Source: Verrucomicrobiales bacterium (GTDB taxonomy: Bacteria > Verrucomicrobiota > Verrucomicrobiia > Limisphaerales > J093). Taken from it: DNA of 64,000 nt. Where the stretch lies: NCBI GenBank assembly GCA_024233305.1, contig JACKPV010000023.1, forward strand, positions 434,001 to 498,000, written 5' to 3'. Under the pieces are notes generated by a model. The model was not told the DNA's origin. It made no database searches and was given only the letters and a program-made list of their open reading frames with translations. The translations under genes and the position numbers were made by a program. Shown here piece after piece: positions 54,193 through 61,665 of this stretch. Every line of letters starts with the position of its first letter. Positions within the stretch are counted from its first letter, which is position 1.

Positions 54193-54873
54193 GAACCCAC
54201 CGTCCGGCGGCCACCCATCGGCGCCGGCTCGAGGTTCCCGGTGGCCGCGGGAGTGGGACAACCGCTGTCTTCCCGAAGCGCCGCGCACCGAGTGACACGC
54301 CCCCACGCGGCCTGGGTAGAGCGAGCAGTCCCCTGCGCGCCGGACATGGTCCGGGGTAGGGCGAGCAGTCCCCTGCACGCCGGACGAAGCCCCATATACC
54401 GAAAACCAGTATCGCAGGCCGTTCCGTTCGCTGGCTGAACCCCAGCCCTGAAACCACTGTGTTTGGGGACCGTTGCCCCCAAGTCAGTCGGTTGGCGCCG
54501 GGCGCTCCGGGCTTCACTGCGAGCCGCCCCCGACCAACCCGACCGCCGCGCATGAGCGAGGCCGGAATCTCGAAGCCAGGGCAAACCTGGTTACCGTTGA
54601 CAGCGTGCCTAGCAACTTGCGATTAAGGCGCAATCGGCTTGCATCGACTGCCGCTTTGGGTGTTCATACGAGCAGTTCCAACGCCTGAGGTCGACATGAA
54701 ATCTCTCATCCGCTCATCTGGAGTTCCGAGTCGAAGGGTTTGCTGCGCGCGGTCCTGTCTGCGATGGCGATGGCCCTCGCCGGCGAAGGCGAGGCCGGAA
54801 GCCCAGATCCTGCGCGAGCGCGCGACGCCCGTCGGACCGGACGAAACCATGGTCGAGGTGGTGCGCCAGGGCG
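54193..54873. other. Gap with short tandem repeat and possible gene debris
   Basis: About 680 bp. A 32-bp unit (GGGTAGAGCGAGCAGTCCCC...) occurs twice 40 bp apart at 54314-54345 and 54354-54385. From 54696 a short frame (MKSLIRSSG..., then ETMVEVVRQGVDAKGAVVEV) looks partly coding and may be the broken start of orfA or of another gene. GC drops sharply just after 54930. Confidence 0.45.
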
Positions 54874-55533
54874 TTGATGCCAAGGGGGCGGTCGTCGAGG
54901 TCCCGGCTCGGCACGTCCGTTCTTCTCGCTAATGCTCAGGGTGGAGATATCACTGTACGTGCAACTGTTGACGGCATAGAACACTCTCTCCATTTCACCT
55001 GCCTCCAACCGACTACAGTCGCCTTTGTGAAGGCAGGTAACGTCACCGGCAACGGACCACCCGCTATGGACTACCTGCGCGTCGGATGCCGTCCGGTTGT
55101 GCGCATATTGCCGGAAAACGTCAACTTCAGTGGCATTGTCTTCTGGGAGGGTTACGCGGATAGTATTGCAGATGGCTTTTGTCTTACCCATCACCTCGAA
55201 CCGCACACGGCAAACGGTCCGCATTCGGTAACGTGGGATCCTACGCACAAGAGTAAACTTAATGTTACTGATGTTCTCGTTGCCGTTGCAGGTCCGGCTG
55301 ACGAGTGGGAAGATGGGAGCAAGGGATGGCCTGTACCCTGGGAGTACTCTCCGGTGGAAGATCAAGGAGCGTGCTACTCCGTCACGACAGTAAACCAGGC
55401 TGCACTCCTCGAGTGCTTCCCTAGTTCGACTCGTCTGGTATTGGAGAAGGGGGCAGGCGGAGGCGCCTCGGTGTGTGCTTACGCAACGTATTTGGATCAA
55501 AGTCAATCAACAGTAAGCGATTGGTGCGACTAG
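54874..55533 (+). CDS. orfA: unknown, probably exported protein
   Basis: A frame of up to 219 codons; the start is uncertain (TTG used, and the first ~20 residues look non-native). Recognisable coding begins near VLLANAQGGDITVRATVDG. Features: several Cys, PAMDYLRVGCRPVVRILPEN, FSGIVFWEGYADSIADGF, and a C-terminus ALLECFPSSTRLVLEKGAGG. Lower GC than neighbours. No family recognised. A broken copy of its 3' end lies at 57396-57554, again followed by an orfB copy, so orfA-orfB is a unit. orfB starts 11 bp downstream. Confidence 0.5.
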   Translation: MMPRGRSSRSRLGTSVLLANAQGGDITVRATVDGIEHSLHFTCLQPTTVAFVKAGNVTGNGPPAMDYLRVGCRPVVRILPENVNFSGIVFWEGYADSIADGFCLTHHLEPHTANGPHSVTWDPTHKSKLNVTDVLVAVAGPADEWEDGSKGWPVPWEYSPVEDQGACYSVTTVNQAALLECFPSSTRLVLEKGAGGGASVCAYATYLDQSQSTVSDWCD

Positions 55534-55544
55534 GAGCTACTATC

Positions 55545-56273
55545 ATGAGGATTCGCCTTTCTGTAGTGTATATGTGCGTTTTGTCTGTAAGCGCGCAGAC
55601 TGTGTTGAAGGAACACATATTGGCAACACCACGTGTTCTTGAACAGAACGAGAACGAAATCGGTGATGCATTGGCGAAACTGGATTCCGAAGACCAGGGT
55701 GTTGAGCGGATTCGGCAGGCGCTACGGGAGGTGGTCTCAATGTCGAGCCAGACGATCACGGATTCAGACGAACGCGCGGCTGCTTCGGAGCGCATTCTGC
55801 GCATGCGACTGCGCATATGGGCGGGAGTACAGGAAGCGTTACTCAAGTTGGAGTCTGAGATGGATACAGGCCTGACCCCGGCTACGAAGGTACCAGAGCC
55901 TTTGAATGTGAACGGCGTGGACTCATATGTCGACATGAACGGCAACTTGGTCGTTGGCGACAAGGCGTGGCAAGTATACGAACGTGATGTCACCGAGAAT
56001 AGGAAGCAACTCGAACTGGTTGAGCGAAAACAGGCACTCTCTTTGGTTTGTGTTGAAGCGCGGGGACATGCGATGCGTGTTACTGTGCCGTACCTGCGGA
56101 ACGCAGCGGAACGCGAGAAGGTGTATGAAATAATAGTGAAGGAGGTAAAGGATGAGCGCGTTCGCGGTTTGTACCTTGAAGAACTGGCCCGACGCAACCG
56201 TCCTGCACGGGAGCTGCTGGAGAAGGAACGCGCGGGCGCAAGACTACGGGCGGAGGATGCAGATCCTCGTTGA
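55545..56273 (+). CDS. orfB1: unknown exported helical protein
   Basis: A 242-residue protein with a short signal (LSVVYMCVLSVSAQ) and a good AGGAG site before the ATG. The rest is predicted mostly alpha-helical and charged (ILRMRLRIWAGVQEALLKLE, YLRNAAEREKVYEIIVKEVK), with a small beta patch (GVDSYVDMNGNLVVGDKAW). Clear paralog of orfB2 at 57567 with the same length and many shared stretches. No known family. Confidence 0.7.
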   Translation: MRIRLSVVYMCVLSVSAQTVLKEHILATPRVLEQNENEIGDALAKLDSEDQGVERIRQALREVVSMSSQTITDSDERAAASERILRMRLRIWAGVQEALLKLESEMDTGLTPATKVPEPLNVNGVDSYVDMNGNLVVGDKAWQVYERDVTENRKQLELVERKQALSLVCVEARGHAMRVTVPYLRNAAEREKVYEIIVKEVKDERVRGLYLEELARRNRPARELLEKERAGARLRAEDADPR

Positions 56274-56626
56274 AGGTGCGAAAAGAGGTCAAATGGGGGG
56301 CAGTCGCGGCCATCGGCGACTCGTGGCGGTTGACTCCCGCCTGGTCACGGTGAACATCCCGTTTGGCTAGCAACCTGCGCCTCCCACTGCCGGCGCGGTG
56401 GACCGGGGAAGACGTGAGCGGTTTGTCCCGCCCCCGGCCTTCAACAGTCAACCGGTCACGCCGCGTGCTGAAACACCGCAGAGCGCGGACTCCGCGGACC
56501 CAGGGCGGCGCTCCTTGAACCCGTGAACGCCGGCTTCAACCCTCGGCCTCGCGGATCCTGTGGTTCGGCAAGGGCGGTCGCCCTCGTATGCGCCCGATCC
56601 GCGCCCCTCTGCGGTCCATCCGACGG
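56274..56626. other. Gap between orfB1 and the first REP-transposase element
   Basis: About 350 bp, back to high GC. No gene, promoter or repeat recognised. Confidence 0.4.
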
Positions 56627-57395
56627 TGTAAAGGGGTCGGTTCTTGAGATTGACATATGAGGCCGGATCCGGCAGTCCTCGGGGCATGGCCAGAAAGCTG
56701 AGAGTGGAGTATCCGGGGGCGGTCTATCACGTCCTCAATCGGGGCAACCGTAGAGAGGCCATCTTCCGTAACGACACCGACCGGCAGCGTTTCCTCGACA
56801 CTCTGGCCGAGGCCTGCGCCAAGACCGGCTGGCAGATCCATGCGCTTTGCTTGATGCCCAACCACTTTCACTTGGTCGTCGAAACGCCGCAGCCCAACCT
56901 TGTGGCCGGGATGAAGTGGTTCCTGGGCGCCTACACCGGGGGACTCAATCGGCGTCACAGGCGTTGCGGGCACCTTTTCAGCAGGCGCTACAAGTCGCTG
57001 GTGGTGGACGGGTGCGAAATGCCGGTCCCGACGCGAGGGTGGTGTTTGGGAACGGAGCGGTTCCGGGAGGAATTGCTGGAGCCGATGGAGGAGCGCATGG
57101 GAGGCCGAACGCTACGGGAAGGAACGCCGGGAGACGATGCAGGGATAGACCGAGCGGATGGTGGCGGAAGCACTGGAGGCTTTGGGATGGGGGGAGGAGG
57201 GCCTGGCGCAACGGCCCAAGGGGGATCCGGGCAAAGTGGCGATGGCGGTGCGATTGAGGGCGGAGAGCACAATGACCGCCGAGTGGATTGCCGCCCGCCT
57301 GAAGATGGCCCCCCCGGCTACCTGCGCCATTTGCTCCATCGGCAGCGCTGCTCCGCCAAACTCCTATATGTAAATATCAAGAACTGACCCCTTTA
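56627..57395 (+). mobile_element. REP-transposase (RAYT-type) element, copy 1
   Basis: 769 bp with ~34-bp imperfect terminal inverted repeats: left from 56629 TAAAGGGGTCGGTTCTTGAG, right ending 57395, complement TAAAGGGGTCAGTTCTTGAT. Copy 2 lies exactly 1674 bp downstream with no length difference. Sequence right of this copy is the 3' remnant of an orfA gene, so it sits in or beside a broken orfA. Confidence 0.85.
56686..57387 (+). pseudogene. Defective REP-associated tyrosine transposase (Y1/HUH), copy 1
   Basis: The first ~105 residues are normal: MARKLRVEYPGAVYHVLNRG, HALCLMPNHFHLVVETP (HUH motif HFH) and HLFSRRYKSLVVDG. It then jumps to a segment of the family C-terminal part (RGWCLGTERFREELLEPM) and goes out of frame into Gly-rich nonsense. 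The true C-terminal frame reappears at 57158 (MVAEALEALGWGEEGLAQRP). The ~100 residues with the catalytic Tyr region (DYVHLNP in relatives) are missing, so it cannot be active. Confidence 0.8.
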
Positions 57396-57554
57396 TGTCC
57401 GATTCAGACAATCGCGCAGACCGCTCTCTTGGAGTGCCTGCCCGCTTCAACACGACTGTCTGGAAGGAAAGGAACGGCGGGGCTCGGAAGCGCGTGTGCG
57501 TACATCGAGTACTGGAGTCAACCTCAACCAACAGTATGTGATTTGTGTGAATAG
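57396..57554 (+). pseudogene. orfA 3' remnant
   Basis: In the frame ending TAG at 57552-57554 it reads TALLECLPASTRLSGRKG, then SACAYIEYWSQPQPTV, matching the orfA C-terminus (ALLECFPSSTRL, SVCAYATYLDQSQSTV). The 5' part is absent; the REP-transposase element abuts it. The orfB2 ribosome site overlaps its stop. Confidence 0.75.
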
Positions 57555-57566
57555 GAGGAGCCAACA

Positions 57567-58280
57567 ATGAAAACAACAGTCTCCCTAATGTGTTTGTGTG
57601 TCCTATCTGCAGCGGCGCAGGTTAAAGTGGTGGAGCCCGTAGCGGCAACATCTGGCATCCTGGAGAAGACAGACATCGAGATTAAGGAGGCGCTGGCTGG
57701 GTTGGACGCCCCTGCGGTGGGACTTGAAGAGGTCCACAAGGCACTTCAACAGGTGCTGTCCTTGTCCAGCCGTGGCATTACTGATGCTAAAGAACGGGCT
57801 TTGGCCAGAGATCGGATTCTACATATGCGGTTGCGTATATGGGCCGGCGTTAAGAAGGAGTTGCTGAGCGCGCAATCTGAAGTTGAGGGGTCTGCTCCCG
57901 CGGTCATAAGGATCTACGAGCCGATGAACTTGAGCGGTGAAGCTGCATATGTGGACAGAAAAGGCACTCTCGTCACCGGAAATGGCGCGTGGGCGGCATA
58001 TGAGCGGGATGTCGCTGAGAATGGTAGGCTGATAGAACAAGCAAACCGACAACACGCACTGGAGCTCTTGTGCGATGAAGCACGTGCTCATGCGACGGCC
58101 CTCACGGTAACATACCTGCGGGATGCAGCGGGAAGGGAGAGTGTCTACAAGGTAGTTGTTGATGAGTTGAAGGAGGAGCGCATTCGTGTTATGTATCTCG
58201 AAGAGCTCGTGCAGTCTAACCCTTCCGCGCGTGGCCTACTGAAGAAGGAACATGAGCGAAGAAGTGCCCAATCGAAGTAG
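57567..58280 (+). CDS. orfB2: paralog of orfB1
   Basis: A 237-residue exported helical protein with signal (SLMCLCVLSAAAQ) and an AGGAGG site 8 bp before the ATG. Shared stretches with orfB1 include HMRLRIWAGVKKELL, AAYVDRKGTLVTGNGAWAAY, RDVAENGRLIEQ and VYKVVVDELKEERIRVMYLEEL. Roughly half the positions look identical, so the duplication is old, unlike the near-identical transposase elements beside it. Lower GC than the genome around. Function unknown. Confidence 0.7.
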   Translation: MKTTVSLMCLCVLSAAAQVKVVEPVAATSGILEKTDIEIKEALAGLDAPAVGLEEVHKALQQVLSLSSRGITDAKERALARDRILHMRLRIWAGVKKELLSAQSEVEGSAPAVIRIYEPMNLSGEAAYVDRKGTLVTGNGAWAAYERDVAENGRLIEQANRQHALELLCDEARAHATALTVTYLRDAAGRESVYKVVVDELKEERIRVMYLEELVQSNPSARGLLKKEHERRSAQSK

Positions 58281-58300
58281 ATGAGTGAGGGGCCTAGAGC

Positions 58301-59069
58301 TGTAAAGGGGTCGGGTCTTGAGCTGGACATATGAGGCCGGATCCGGCAGTCCTCGGGGCATGGCCAGAAAGCTGAGAGTGGAGCATCCGGGGGCGGTCTA
58401 TGACGTCCTCAATCGGGGCAACCGTCGGGAGGCCATCTACCGTGACGACACCAACCGGCAGCGTTTCCTGGACATTCTGGCCGAGGCCGGCGCCAAGACC
58501 GGCTGGCAGATCCATGCGCTTTGCTTGATGCCCAACCACTTTCACTTGGTCGTCGAAACGCCGCAGCCCAACCTTGTAACCGGGATGAAGTGGTTCCTGG
58601 GCGCCTACACCGGGGGACTCAATCGGCGTCACAGGCGTTGCGGGCACCTTTTCAGCAGGCGCTACAAGTCGCTGGTGGTGGACGGGTGCGAAATGCCGGT
58701 CCCGACGCGAGGGTGGTGTTTGGGAACGGAGCGGTTCCGGGAGGAATTGCTGGAGCCGATGGAGGAGCGCATGGGAGGCCGAACGCTACGGGAAGGCACG
58801 CCGGGAGACGATGCAGGGATAGACCGAGCGGATGGTGGCGGAAGCACTGGAGGCTTTGGGATGGGGGGAGGAGGGCTTGGCGCAACGGCCCAAGGGGGAT
58901 CCGGGCAAAGTGGCGATGGCGGTACGATTGAGGGCGGAGAGCACAATGACCGCCGAGTGGATTGCCGCCCGCCTGTAGATGGCCCCCCCGGCTACCTGCG
59001 CCATTTGCTCCATCGGCAGCGCCACTCCGCCAAACTCCTATATGTGAATATCAAGAACTGACCCCTTTA
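58301..59069 (+). mobile_element. REP-transposase (RAYT-type) element, copy 2
   Basis: 769 bp, same boundaries and ends as copy 1 with few substitutions. Its right end abuts the truncated 3' end of a minus-strand nucleotidyltransferase gene, so it appears to have inserted there. Confidence 0.85.
58360..59061 (+). pseudogene. Defective REP-associated tyrosine transposase, copy 2
   Basis: Same structure as copy 1: intact N-terminal HUH part (MPNHFHLVVETP), the same internal deletion after RYKSLVVDG and the same downstream frameshift. Sharing both defects means the two copies derive from one already dead element. Residue differences include EHPGAVYDVLN for EYPGAVYHVLN. Confidence 0.8.
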
Positions 59070-59271
59070 CGTACGCCGCCCCCACCTCCCGCAGCGCCTC
59101 GCGGATGTGCGTATCGTTCAGGTCTTCAAACCAAAGGTCCACATCCTGCGTAACCACCGGCGCCCCCTGCATGGCGGCGGCGGACAGTCCGACAACCATG
59201 AACCGCACCTTCCGACGCGACAGGGCGCGCAGGAGACGCAATTCACTTTGGTTGAGCGAGGGGGCGGCCAC
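59070..59271 (-). pseudogene. Nucleotidyltransferase (AbiEii/MNT-like) gene truncated by the transposase element
   Basis: From a GTG at 59271 it reads AAPSLNQSELRLLRALSRRK, VRFMVVGLSAAAMQGAPVVT and QDVDLWFEDLNDTHIREAL, the N-terminal nucleotidyltransferase pattern (G-x-x-A-x-x-x-H/Q-G, then T-x-D-x-D/W) seen in toxin-type NTases. After about 67 codons it runs into REP element copy 2, whose end supplies the last ten codons. The rest of the domain is missing. Overlaps the upstream small gene by 29 bp. Confidence 0.65.
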
Positions 59272-59449
59272 GTATCAGACTCCTAGCCAGTCGTTCGAGC
59301 GGCGGCTTCTGCAGCAGAATGAGCGTATGCCTTACGGTGTCCGGGTCCGCTTCAGGGTGTTGGGCCAGCACCGCGCGGACATCCTCCATGAGCCGCCGGG
59401 CCCAACGCGCAGCTTGTCGCTCGCTCATACCGGTGTTCTTGACGCTCAT
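59243..59449 (-). CDS. Small partner protein of the NTase gene
   Basis: A 68-residue protein (MSVKNTGMSERQAARWARRL, then VRAVLAQHPEADPDTVRHTL, LLQKPPLERLARSLIRGR). A second ATG at 59428 is possible. Such short genes commonly sit directly upstream of AbiEii-like nucleotidyltransferases, so it is likely the antitoxin or accessory half of the pair; its partner is now broken. Confidence 0.55.
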   Translation of the reverse strand: MSVKNTGMSERQAARWARRLMEDVRAVLAQHPEADPDTVRHTLILLQKPPLERLARSLIRGRPLAQPK

Positions 59450-59630
59450 ACCACTCGTCTGACCGCCCAAGCCTAGCCCGCCCGCCCGGTTGACGCACGA
59501 CCTTTTCGTCCTGACGGCGAGCTTCTGAAGTCGGCGTTCGATGGTGAACCTGTCACCAAATCTGTCTGAATCGCCGCTCGCGGCCGCCAACACGCTTGCC
59601 GCCGCCCGCCGCATCAGAAAGACTCGTTCC

Positions 59631-60467
59631 ATGGTTCGCTGGATTCGACCCTGGCCGGCCCCGGTCCTCGCCCTCGCCGTTCTTGCCGCCGGCCGCGGCG
59701 CGGCTGCGGACAATTCCGCTTCCACACCTGACCGACCCGAAGCCCATACCGTGCGGATGATCGAAGGCTGGAAGGTTCGCGTGGACGACCGCCTGCTCGG
59801 GTCGCCGCACGCGGAATTGGGCCGGCGCTCGTTGCGGTTCCTGGAAGGGAAGCTGGTCGACATCGTCGAGGTGCTTCCCGCCGCCCATGTGCAGGCCTTG
59901 CGTGCGGTGACCATCGTGCTGGATCTCGACCACGGCGGACTGCACGGGATGCAATACCACCCCTCCGCACGCTGGCTCGAGGACCACGGATACGACCGGG
60001 CCCTCGCCCAATGTGTTCACCTGTGCGAGGCGCCGCGCCTGGTTACCCCGCGCAACATCCGCGAACAACCGTGGTGCATCCTCCACGAACTCGCCCATGC
60101 CTACCACGACCAGGTGCTCGGCTTCGATGAACCGCGCGTTCTGGCCGCATACGAACAATACCGGGCGGGCGGCCACGGCGAGCACACGCTCCTTTTCGAT
60201 GGCCGTCGCGTTCGGCACTACGCCCTGACTGACCACAAGGAGTTCTTCGCCGAGATGACTGAAGCCTACTTTGGCACGAACGACTTCTTTCCCTTCAACC
60301 GAGCCGAACTCCTCACCGCCGAACCCGAGATTCACGCCCTGATGCAGGCCATCTGGGAAGCCGAGGACACCGTCCCGAACGATCAGAACCAACTCGCCCC
60401 GGACGGCGGATCCGCGGTTTCGGGTCCGGCCCGGCGTTCCTTCGTTCCTCCCTATGAATCCCATTGA
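59631..60467 (+). CDS. Exported zinc metallopeptidase-like protein
   Basis: A 278-residue protein with signal peptide (APVLALAVLAAGRGAAA). The zinc motif HELAHAYHDQ and the downstream KEFFAEMTEAYFG (candidate third ligand Glu) place it with the gluzincin/anthrax-lethal-factor-like proteins common in Planctomycetes and Verrucomicrobiota. The ATG next to the signal is used rather than one 30 codons upstream. Overlaps the next gene by 14 bp. Confidence 0.8.
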   Translation: MVRWIRPWPAPVLALAVLAAGRGAAADNSASTPDRPEAHTVRMIEGWKVRVDDRLLGSPHAELGRRSLRFLEGKLVDIVEVLPAAHVQALRAVTIVLDLDHGGLHGMQYHPSARWLEDHGYDRALAQCVHLCEAPRLVTPRNIREQPWCILHELAHAYHDQVLGFDEPRVLAAYEQYRAGGHGEHTLLFDGRRVRHYALTDHKEFFAEMTEAYFGTNDFFPFNRAELLTAEPEIHALMQAIWEAEDTVPNDQNQLAPDGGSAVSGPARRSFVPPYESH

Positions 60468-60867
60468 ATACCGCCGCGACGCCCCGCTCGACATCGATCA
60501 GGCCCGCGAACTTTACCGCACCTCCACGCTTGGCGAACGACGTCCCATCGACGACCGATCGCGCTTCGAGGCCATGTTGCGGCATGCCAATCTCGTCATC
60601 ACTGCGTGGGATGGCGACCTGCTGGTGGGCATCGCGCGAAGCCTGACGGACTTCGCCCACAGCACCTACCTCGCGGACCTGGCGGTGCGGGTTTCCCACC
60701 AGCACCGCGGTATCGGGCGGGAACTGGTCCGTTTGACCCAGGTCCACGGCGGGCCCGCCATGATCGTGCTCATCGCCGCGCCGAAGGCGCAGGCGTATTA
60801 CCCGAAGCTGGGTTTCCAGGCCGAGCCCCGCGCCTGGACGCGGCGCCCGCCCGCCGAGCCGGCCTGA
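60454..60867 (+). CDS. GNAT family N-acetyltransferase
   Basis: A 137-residue GNAT. ITAWDGDLLVGIARSLTDF, LADLAVRVSHQHRGIGRELVRL (acetyl-CoA loop Q/R-x-x-G-x-G/A) and YYPKLGFQ are visible in the right order. Substrate unknown. Coupled to the peptidase gene. Confidence 0.88.
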   Translation: MNPIEYRRDAPLDIDQARELYRTSTLGERRPIDDRSRFEAMLRHANLVITAWDGDLLVGIARSLTDFAHSTYLADLAVRVSHQHRGIGRELVRLTQVHGGPAMIVLIAAPKAQAYYPKLGFQAEPRAWTRRPPAEPA

Positions 60868-60874
60868 GTTGCAA

Positions 60875-61020
60875 CCATGCCGTAGGATCCACCACTGATG
60901 GGCACGGATGGGCATATTGAGGGAAACCAGGATCGCCTGCCCTGATCTCGGACTCACCATTCAGGGAGTGTTCCCGCCCTCTTCGCCAACGCCGCAGCGC
61001 CGCGTCCCATCCGTGAAGGT
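60875..61020. repeat. Dispersed repeat, partial copy D
   Basis: Contains GGATCCACCACTGATGGGCA, GAAACCAGGATCGCCTGCCC, ACTCACCATTCAGGGAGT and GCCAACGCCGCAGCGCC, matching 37346-37470 in the same orientation with more differences. The MITE-like part is absent. Confidence 0.7.
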
Positions 61021-61029
61021 GCATGAGAG

Positions 61030-61411
61030 GGCTGCCCGGATCATTGTGGGTCCGCACCCGGTCCCGCACGGTCTTCACCGGCTGTTGCTCCAAGAATTCC
61101 CGTCCGCAAGGGACGTCCGTTTGGTGACCGCGGACTTCGATACTCACTTCTCGACCGCCGCAAACGCTGCGTTTGAGTCAGCGGTCGAGGAGTCCTGTGC
61201 GCCGGTACTGCCGCTCGGAGACGACTTCAGCGGTTTGGTCTATCTGCATGGGTGCGCAGGAAGGAACCCGGCCCCGTTGTGTGCTGACCGACGTGGATTT
61301 CGGTCGCGCTTATCTTGCTCAACCGTGGGCCAGCCGGCTTTTTCCGAGATGTTCTCCAGATATGTCGTGTTGTTCGTTGGTTACAGCCACGATGACACGG
61401 TGATGAACTAG
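61030..61411 (+). pseudogene. SIR2-family gene fragment, frameshifted
   Basis: One frame gives VRLVTADFDTHFSTAANAAF, PVLPLGDDFSGLVYLHG and later VVLFVGYSHDDTVMN. Between them the matching sequence is in another frame (CVLTDVDFGRAYLAQPWASR). These are successive pieces of the SIR2-like domain found in bacterial defence proteins (TNFD, HLHG, TDxDFGRAY, VGYSHDD). At least two frameshifts and missing N- and C-terminal parts make it dead. Confidence 0.65.
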
Positions 61412-61665
61412 CCACGCCTTTACCGTTTTGATCGTGATTCACCCTGCCACGATACCAGCCCCCCCCCTTGCCATCCGACAAATGCGGTCGGCTTACCGCT
61501 TACGAGGCAACACGGCTGCCTCGCGCGCCCTTCAGTCGCCCGAGGTTGCGTGGCTGCGCCGAACGGTAGGGGAAGGGCACACGAAGCGTCCCGCACCGGC
61601 CGGTTCGTAACCAGCCAATGCGGGACGGCGTGCGGACGGGGTTGTTCCCGCCGCTTGTGGCAACC
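61412..61665. other. Intergenic gap
   Basis: About 250 bp between the SIR2 remnant and the end of the symporter gene. Nothing recognisable apart from a C-run near 61460. Confidence 0.4.
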
